Assembly: GCA_002479415.1 (NCBI GenBank)
Contig: DLMZ01000037.1
Span: 32,295-43,924, forward strand
From: Firmicutes bacterium UBA7523
GTDB lineage: Bacteria > Bacillota > Dethiobacteria > Dethiobacterales > Dethiobacteraceae
Length of the DNA stretch: 11,630 nucleotides
Direction of reading: 5' to 3'
In this document: piece by piece, positions 6,049-11,630 of the stretch
How the letters are laid out: every line of letters starts with the position of its first letter
Numbering within the stretch: the stretch's first letter is position 1
The notes under the pieces: generated by a model
Seen by the model: only the letters and a program-made list of their open reading frames with translations
Told to the model about the DNA's origin: nothing
Databases searched by the model: none
Made by a program: the position numbers and the translations under genes

Positions 6049-8632
6049 GACACCGATGATACGGCAGTTCAATGAAATAAAAGAGAAAAACCGTGATAAA
6101 ATCTTATTGTTTCGAGTAGGCGATTTCTATGAGATGTTTTTTGATGACGCCAAAATCGGAGCAAAGGAACTGGAAATTACTCTGACTGCCAGGGATACCG
6201 TGCCATTAGCCGGTTTTCCTTATCATGCGCTTAACAACTATCTAGGCAAATTCATTGAACGTGGTTATAAGGTGGCTATCTGTGAGCAGGTTGAAGACCC
6301 AAAGCTTACTAAGGGAATTGTAAAGCGGGAAGTCGTCAGGGTCATCACTCCAGGCACCGTGATAGATTCTTCCCTTTTAGATGAAAGAAGCAACAATTAT
6401 TTGGCTGCTGTTTATGCAGATAAGGGCGAATACGGCATAGCAGCCGTTGATGTCTCCACCGGTGATTTTATTATTACTGAAGCGAGAGGGAATCAAGCGG
6501 AAAAAATTCTCGTGGATGAATTAACTCGTTTGCAGCCGGCTGAAGTCCTGGTTAACGAAAGCAGCAGGAAAGATGCTATTCTTTTACAAGTAGTGGCTAA
6601 GATAAGCAGGCAGCCTTTATTAAATCATTTTCCGGACAAGCACTTTATTTTTCCTCAGGCCGAAAGTGTCCTGCTTTCACAGTTTAATTTAAACAGCTTA
6701 GAGGGGCTAGGCTGCAGGGAGTTTACTCTGGCAGTGTCAGCGGCAGGTGCGGCTATTCGTTATTTGCGTGACAATAGTCAAAACGACTTGCAGCATTTGC
6801 ATAAACCAATTGTGTTCCTTTCTGAACGTTATATGCTTTTGGATTGCGCAACGAGGCGTAATCTTGAGTTAACCCGTACAATTCGTGATCAAAAAAAATA
6901 CGGCTCTTTGCTTTGGGTGCTTGATAAAACACAGACTGCCATGGGTGCCCGTCTACTTAAACGTTGGATAGAACAGCCGCTGTTAAGCAAAGAAGCTATT
7001 AACAACCGCTTGGATACGGTTGAGGAATTATTTAGCAGTGCAGTGCTTGGCGCTGAACTTGCAGAATTACTAGACCAAGCTTATGACCTGGAAAGGTTAA
7101 TGGGACGGGTCCACTGTGAAAGCGCTAACGCCAGAGACTTGGTGGCTCTGCGTAAAACTCTTTCTATTTTGCCACAAGTGCAAGCACTTCTAGAGACAGA
7201 GGAGCGCCCGTCATTATCAAGACTGGTGCAGAAATTACCCGATCTTACCAATTTAACAGCATATCTAAACCTAGCATTAGCAGATGAACCGCCCATAACT
7301 TTAAAGGACGGAGGTCTGTTGCGAGAAGGTTTCCATGAAGAAGTAGACAGGTTACGCTATGTCTGCCGTCATGGCAAAGATTATATTCTGGAGTTAGAGC
7401 AAAAAGAACGGGAACGAACAGGTATTAAATCTTTAAAGATTGGTTTTAATAAGGTTTTTGGCTATTACATTGAAGTGACCAGAACAAATCAGCATCTAGT
7501 CCCTGATTATTTTGTGCGTAAGCAAACCTTGGCTAATGCGGAACGATTTATTACTCCCGAGCTAAAAGAATACGAGTCACAAGTTCTGGGAGCAGAGGAG
7601 AAGATATGCGCCCTGGAATATGACCTATTTCTTGAAATCAGAGAACATGTGACTAAACATACTATGCAAATTCAGGAAGCGGCCTCCGCTTTGGCTGCCC
7701 TTGATGCTTTTCAGTCTTTGGCTAAAGCAGCCAGAGATAACCGCTACGTTAGACCTGTTGCAGAAGAAGACTACGGCCTTGAAATTCGCAACGGAAGGCA
7801 CCCTGTGGTTGAAAAAGTACTTCGTAATGAATTATTTGTTCCCAACGATATCTCCCTAAATCGGGAAAGCCGACGGATACTCATGATAACCGGGCCCAAT
7901 ATGGCAGGTAAGTCCACGTATATGCGTCAAGCGGCACTAATTGTGCTAATGGCACAAATAGGCAGTTTTGTTCCTGCGGAAGAAGCACGCATTGGTATAA
8001 TTGATCGGATTTTTACTAGAATTGGCGCCGCTGATGACTTAGTAGGCGGACAAAGCACCTTTATGATTGAAATGAGCGAAATGGCAGGAATTTTAAATGG
8101 GGCAACACCTCGGAGCCTAGTACTTCTTGACGAAGTGGGACGGGGGACAAGCACCTTTGACGGAATTAGTATCGCCCGGTCTGTGGTGGAACATTTATAT
8201 GATAAGGTGGGAGCGCTAACAATGTTCGCCACCCATTACCATGAGCTTACAGATATGGCTGACCAGTATCCTGCCGTGACAAATTTAGCCACCGCAGTAA
8301 AGGAGCGGGGGGAAGATATAGTTTTCCTGCATAAAGTAATTTCTGGCAGTGTGGACCATAGTTACGGAATACAGGTGGCAAGATTAGCTGGATTGCCACG
8401 CAAAGTAATTGAGCGTTCCCGGGAAATCCTGGCTCAGCTTGAAGCGCCCCAAAGCTTCGTCCGCAAAACAGCAGCAACTGTAACAAATGAGCAGATGCAG
8501 CTATTTGTTCCGTCAAACGACTTGGTGGAAGCTTTAGATAGCATGGCAGAAGTGGACTTAATGACTACAACGCCGCTGGAGGCGCTGCAATTATTGTTTA
8601 AATTGCAGCAGGCGCTGAAAGAAGGTAAATAG
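6038..8632 (+). CDS. mutS: DNA mismatch repair protein MutS
   Basis: MutS recognises mispaired or looped bases and recruits MutL. The 864 residues have all expected parts: the mismatch-binding motif FRVGDFYEMF with F30 and E32, connector, lever and clamp regions, and a C-terminal ABC-type ATPase. The ATPase shows Walker A GPNMAGKST (619-627, K625), a Walker B ending in D698 and E699 (LLDEVGRGTSTFDG), and the ATHYHEL motif. QMQLF at 819-823 looks like a sliding-clamp binding motif. Translation probably begins at the TTG at 6038, overlapping the end of miaB by 11 bases, which suggests translational coupling. A start at the ATG at 6056 would remove only six residues. mutL follows without a gap. 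Nothing indicates truncation. Confidence 0.97.
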   Translation: MKAETPMIRQFNEIKEKNRDKILLFRVGDFYEMFFDDAKIGAKELEITLTARDTVPLAGFPYHALNNYLGKFIERGYKVAICEQVEDPKLTKGIVKREVVRVITPGTVIDSSLLDERSNNYLAAVYADKGEYGIAAVDVSTGDFIITEARGNQAEKILVDELTRLQPAEVLVNESSRKDAILLQVVAKISRQPLLNHFPDKHFIFPQAESVLLSQFNLNSLEGLGCREFTLAVSAAGAAIRYLRDNSQNDLQHLHKPIVFLSERYMLLDCATRRNLELTRTIRDQKKYGSLLWVLDKTQTAMGARLLKRWIEQPLLSKEAINNRLDTVEELFSSAVLGAELAELLDQAYDLERLMGRVHCESANARDLVALRKTLSILPQVQALLETEERPSLSRLVQKLPDLTNLTAYLNLALADEPPITLKDGGLLREGFHEEVDRLRYVCRHGKDYILELEQKERERTGIKSLKIGFNKVFGYYIEVTRTNQHLVPDYFVRKQTLANAERFITPELKEYESQVLGAEEKICALEYDLFLEIREHVTKHTMQIQEAASALAALDAFQSLAKAARDNRYVRPVAEEDYGLEIRNGRHPVVEKVLRNELFVPNDISLNRESRRILMITGPNMAGKSTYMRQAALIVLMAQIGSFVPAEEARIGIIDRIFTRIGAADDLVGGQSTFMIEMSEMAGILNGATPRSLVLLDEVGRGTSTFDGISIARSVVEHLYDKVGALTMFATHYHELTDMADQYPAVTNLATAVKERGEDIVFLHKVISGSVDHSYGIQVARLAGLPRKVIERSREILAQLEAPQSFVRKTAATVTNEQMQLFVPSNDLVEALDSMAEVDLMTTTPLEALQLLFKLQQALKEGK

Positions 8633-10390
8633 ATGGGAAAGATACATGTACTAGATGAAATTCTTGCTAATAAAATTGCTGCCGGTGAAGTAGTTGAGAG
8701 ACCGGCAGCAGTAATAAAGGAATTGGTAGAAAACGCCATTGACGCCGGAGCAACCCGAATAGATATCAGCATTACGGGGGGCGGCTTGCAATTAATGCGC
8801 GTTGTTGATAATGGCAGTGGCATGGCTGAAGAAGATGTGCCACTTGCTTTACAGCGTCATGCAACAAGCAAAATTAGCAATGCTTCAGATTTAACAGCTA
8901 TTGCTACGCTGGGTTTCCGTGGAGAAGCTTTGCCCAGCATCGCTTCCGTCAGTCGTTTGCGTATTACGACCAAGCGGGCTGAGGATTTAGCGGGAACGAC
9001 AGCAGATGTTCATGGTGGAAAAATGGTGAACCTGGGAGAAGCCGGCTGTCCTTCAGGAACAGAAGTACGTGTGGAAAATTTATTTTATAATACACCGGCA
9101 CGCTTGAAGTTTTTGAAAAGCGAAGGAGCAGAAACGGCTCGCGTGACCGATATCGTTCAACGACTTGTGCTGGCATGGCCTGAAATTTCCTTCTCATATA
9201 CTGTTAACGGCAGGGAACAATTGGTTACCGCCGGAAACGGCAATCTTGAAGATGTTGTTCACCAGGTACTTGGCAAAACAACTGCTCGGCAAATGATTCC
9301 TCTTGAATGGCAGGGTTCACTTCTTGCTGTGAAGGGCTTTGTCAGCAAGCCTTCCTTAGCAAGAGCTAACAGGAACCTTCAGTTCTTTTTTGTTAATAAA
9401 CGCTCTGTACGTTCGCCTTTGCTCAGCGACTCTCTGCAAACAGCATACCATACACTGTTGCCGCGAAATCGTTTCCCGGCGGCCGTGGTATTCATTACTG
9501 CAAATCAGGAAGAAGTAGATGTCAATGTTCACCCTGCGAAAAGAGAGGTTCGCTTTTCACAGGAAAGGGATGTCTACAGGCAGTTTCTTACCGGAGTTAA
9601 ATCGGCTTTTGGGGATTATTCATTAATCGGAGATGTCTATACACCAAACTATTCTGTTGTTAGTGAAAAAGCAACGCCTATTACTTTTGGTGAGTATGCA
9701 GATAAATTACCTGAACAAATATTTTCAGCGGGCTCACCGTCAGAGCAGAAATCTATAGAGTATGAACCCACTATGTATTATGAAAATAAGTCTGCACCGC
9801 TACTGACTACGCAACATACTTTTCCTCGCCTAAGGCCAATAGGACAGCATCTCGCTTCCTATATTCTTGCCCAGTCTGATTCAGGAGAATTATATATTAT
9901 CGATCAACATGCTGCACATGAGCGAATCTTATATGACGCGTTTAAGCGGGATCTGGCTGCCGGTGATATGCCTGTGCAAGAAATCCTGCCCCAAACCTTT
10001 GAATTAGACGCCGCGGAATCCGCCGGATTAACTGCTTCTCTTGAGCTATTTGCACAACTAGGATTAACTTTTGAGCCCTTTGGCAATAATACGTTTATCT
10101 TGCGAACTGTTCCCTTATTTTTCCGCCAGTGCTTAACTCAGGAGGAAATTGTCGAATTTATCACCACAACTGTCAATCAGGGTGAAAGTGCGGCTCTATT
10201 TGAGAAAGCTCTGCAAATGATGGCTTGTAAAGCTGCTGTCAAAGCAAATCAATATATGAGCAAAGAAGAGATGGAAGCACTTTTGCATAACCTATCTGGA
10301 ACAGAGCAGCCAAATACCTGCCCTCACGGCAGACCTGCCGTCCTGGTGTTTAGCAAAGAACTTCTAGCCAGAAGCTTTCGGAGGCAATAG
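8633..10390 (+). CDS. mutL: DNA mismatch repair protein MutL, endonuclease type
   Basis: MutL links MutS to strand cutting and removal. Of 585 residues, the N-terminal GHKL ATPase has E30 and N34 (ELVENAIDAGAT), D59-N60-G61 (DNGSGM) and the lid motif LGFRGEAL (93-100). The C-terminal domain has the metal-binding nuclease motif DQHAAHERILYD (424-435), ACKAAVK with C532, CPHGRP with C563 and H565, and a final FRR. These mark the endonuclease type used by bacteria without MutH. The last residue of the DQHA(x)2E(x)4E motif is Asp435 rather than the usual Glu. The ATG directly follows the mutS stop, with GAAGG at 8621-8625, so the two subunits of repair are made together. The linker between domains is fairly short. 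Confidence 0.97.
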   Translation: MGKIHVLDEILANKIAAGEVVERPAAVIKELVENAIDAGATRIDISITGGGLQLMRVVDNGSGMAEEDVPLALQRHATSKISNASDLTAIATLGFRGEALPSIASVSRLRITTKRAEDLAGTTADVHGGKMVNLGEAGCPSGTEVRVENLFYNTPARLKFLKSEGAETARVTDIVQRLVLAWPEISFSYTVNGREQLVTAGNGNLEDVVHQVLGKTTARQMIPLEWQGSLLAVKGFVSKPSLARANRNLQFFFVNKRSVRSPLLSDSLQTAYHTLLPRNRFPAAVVFITANQEEVDVNVHPAKREVRFSQERDVYRQFLTGVKSAFGDYSLIGDVYTPNYSVVSEKATPITFGEYADKLPEQIFSAGSPSEQKSIEYEPTMYYENKSAPLLTTQHTFPRLRPIGQHLASYILAQSDSGELYIIDQHAAHERILYDAFKRDLAAGDMPVQEILPQTFELDAAESAGLTASLELFAQLGLTFEPFGNNTFILRTVPLFFRQCLTQEEIVEFITTTVNQGESAALFEKALQMMACKAAVKANQYMSKEEMEALLHNLSGTEQPNTCPHGRPAVLVFSKELLARSFRRQ

Positions 10391-11320
10391 ATGAACAAAC
10401 TATTAGCTATTGTAGGCCCGACAGCGGTAGGAAAATCATATATTGCTCACTCTATTGCCAAACGCTTAAACGGAGAAATTATTTCTGCCGATTCCGTGCA
10501 GGTATACCGAGGCATGGATATTGGCACGGCTAAACCCACTTTGGAAGAAAGAGCCGAAATACCTCATCATCTTATTGATATTGTAGATCCCGATGCGTAT
10601 TACACGGTTGCGGACTTTCAGCAGGATGCTTTAACTGCCATTCGCCATGTTCATATTAAAGGGAAATTACCCATTCTAGTGGGTGGAACAGGCTTGTATG
10701 TTAGAGCTGTAATTCAAGATTTCACTTTCAGTGAAAGTGGTATTAATGAAACGCTGCGGCAGCATCTTTGGAATGAAGCTCAAATATATGGCCCTGCTCA
10801 TTTGCATAATAAGCTAATTGAAGTTGATCCCGAATCTGCAAGGAAATTTCACCAGAATGACTTGCGCCGTGTAATCAGAGCTCTGGAGGTTTTTGAGCAA
10901 GGCAATACCTTAATTTCTGAGCAGGCTGCAAAAACTTTAGGAAAGTGCAGATACGATACTAAGATGTTCGCATTAACAATGCCACGGGAACTATTATACA
11001 GCAGAATTGAAGAAAGAGTAGATGAGATGATGGCTCAAGGCTTATTGGATGAAGTGCAAGACTTACTTAATCGGGGTATATCGGCAGAAGCTAAGTCTAT
11101 GCACAGCCTGGGATACCGTCAACTAGCAGCTCACCTGCGAGGAGAACTATCACTTGAAGAAGCAATATCATTAATTAAGCGTGATACCCGGCGTTTTGCC
11201 AAGAGACAGCTAACCTGGTTTCGCCGGGAACAGGAAATAACCTGGCTGGATATTTCTCACTTTGACCGAATTGATGCTTTAGCGGAAAATATTTACTGCC
11301 AATTGGCAGGAAATATTTAA
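10391..11320 (+). CDS. miaA: tRNA dimethylallyltransferase MiaA
   Basis: MiaA transfers a dimethylallyl group to N6 of A37 in tRNAs that read codons beginning with U, giving i6A, the substrate of MiaB. The 309 residues match the family. The P-loop is GPTAVGKS (9-16). Downstream are SADSVQVYRGMDIGTAKP, IPHHLIDIVDP, ILVGGTGLY, RRVIRALEV and the C-terminal KRQLTWFRR, all family hallmarks. The ATG directly follows the mutL stop and is preceded by GGAGG at 10380-10384, so it is translated from the operon message. A long dyad covers its last codons. Position within a repair operon and next to hfq is common in bacteria. Confidence 0.97.
   Translation: MNKLLAIVGPTAVGKSYIAHSIAKRLNGEIISADSVQVYRGMDIGTAKPTLEERAEIPHHLIDIVDPDAYYTVADFQQDALTAIRHVHIKGKLPILVGGTGLYVRAVIQDFTFSESGINETLRQHLWNEAQIYGPAHLHNKLIEVDPESARKFHQNDLRRVIRALEVFEQGNTLISEQAAKTLGKCRYDTKMFALTMPRELLYSRIEERVDEMMAQGLLDEVQDLLNRGISAEAKSMHSLGYRQLAAHLRGELSLEEAISLIKRDTRRFAKRQLTWFRREQEITWLDISHFDRIDALAENIYCQLAGNI
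11287..11318 (+). repeat. Long imperfect palindrome over the 3' end of miaA
   Basis: The dyad is centred between 11302 and 11303. CTGCCAA faces TTGGCAG (11296-11309), and outside one A/G mismatch AAATATTT (11287-11294) pairs with AAATATTT (11311-11318). As RNA it would form a 13-pair hairpin with a four-base AATT loop, ending at the miaA stop codon. No T run follows, so it is not a standard terminator. It could be an mRNA stability or processing element between miaA and hfq. Confidence 0.55.
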
Positions 11321-11365
11321 CCATAAGTTGAACTAATTAATTATAAAAGTTATGGAGGGGTCGGT

Positions 11366-11599
11366 ATGAACAAAAATTCTGTCAATCTGCAAGACAGCTT
11401 TCTTAACATTGCCAGAAAAGAAGATATGATGCTTACAGTATTTTTAGTAAATGGATACCAGCTTAAGGGAACAGTCCGCAGCTTTGATAACTTCACTATT
11501 TTGCTTAATGTAGAAAATAAACAGCAGTTGGTTTACAAGCATGCCGTTTCCACCATTATTCCCTTTAAAAACGTAAATCTAGGTACAGCTGCCGACTAG
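11366..11599 (+). CDS. hfq: RNA-binding protein Hfq
   Basis: Hfq is a ring-shaped hexameric Sm-like protein that binds small RNAs and mRNA A-rich and U-rich tracts. The 77 residues contain the Sm1 region (NLQDSFLNIARKED through YQLKGTVRSFDNF) and Sm2 with the hallmark YKHAVSTI. The C-terminal tail is short, about ten residues, as is usual in Firmicutes and unlike the long tail in enterobacteria. The ATG has GGAGGGG at 11354-11360, five bases upstream. It lies 45 bases behind miaA, a classic neighbour, with the palindrome at the end of miaA between them. Its stop codon lies within a short hairpin. Confidence 0.97.
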   Translation: MNKNSVNLQDSFLNIARKEDMMLTVFLVNGYQLKGTVRSFDNFTILLNVENKQQLVYKHAVSTIIPFKNVNLGTAAD

Positions 11600-11604
11600 C
11601 AGCT
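11587..11604 (+). repeat. Short hairpin spanning the hfq stop codon
   Basis: AGCTGC (11587-11592) and GCAGCT (11599-11604) form a perfect 6-bp stem with the loop CGACTA, which contains the first two bases of the TAG stop. The bases after it are ATTAATTAATG rather than a T run, so a terminator role is doubtful. Confidence 0.4.
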
Positions 11605-11630
11605 ATTAATTAATGCATAGATATTTATGA

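Noticed and set aside
11328..11356. Promoter TTGAAC-N17-TATGGA for hfq
   Set aside because: A start site downstream of this -10 would remove the hfq ribosome binding site from the message.

Overview
The window looks like chromosomal DNA from a moderately AT-rich, endospore-forming member of the Firmicutes, most likely an anaerobic member of the Clostridia. The reasons are the small acid-soluble spore protein of the H type, the strong AGGAGG-type ribosome binding sites, the tight intrinsic terminators, the clostridial gene order miaB-mutS-mutL-miaA-hfq, and a MutL with the endonuclease motif found in bacteria without MutH. I cannot name the species.

Left part (1-2299). A divergent control region separates the first codons of a minus-strand gene (1-35, cut by the window edge) from a LysR-type regulator (226-1134), which is followed one base later by a cysteine-desulfurase-like PLP enzyme (1136-2299). 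Both plus-strand proteins resemble the LysR and class V aminotransferase subfamilies found with selenium metabolism genes in anaerobes. Two dyads of identical design, ATAG-N7-CTAT, lie exactly 30 bp apart in the control region, just upstream of a good minus-strand promoter. This is the layout expected when a LysR protein activates the divergent gene.

Middle part (2300-4620). This is the accessory and least understood section. It holds a small, strongly acidic secreted or membrane-anchored protein (2395-2736) with a textbook TTCG-loop terminator, and then 568 bp without a confident gene. That gap contains a hairpin, a 40-codon open frame without a start, a 31-codon small ORF with a good ribosome binding site, and a GC-richer block (about 3160-3300) that folds into several helices and could be a structured RNA or a group II intron relic. 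A lipoprotein with beta-propeller-like repeats (3305-4252) and the spore protein gene sspH (4418-4588) follow, closed by a 15-bp-stem terminator.

Right part (4650-11630). A compact operon, miaB-mutS-mutL-miaA-hfq, has overlapping or abutting genes. MiaA and MiaB carry out successive steps in making ms2i6A at tRNA position 37. MutS and MutL form the mismatch-repair core. Hfq is the RNA chaperone. The genes are intact and ordinary. The points worth a second look are the TTG start of mutS inside miaB, an Asp in place of the last Glu of the MutL endonuclease motif, and a long dyad over the end of miaA just before hfq.
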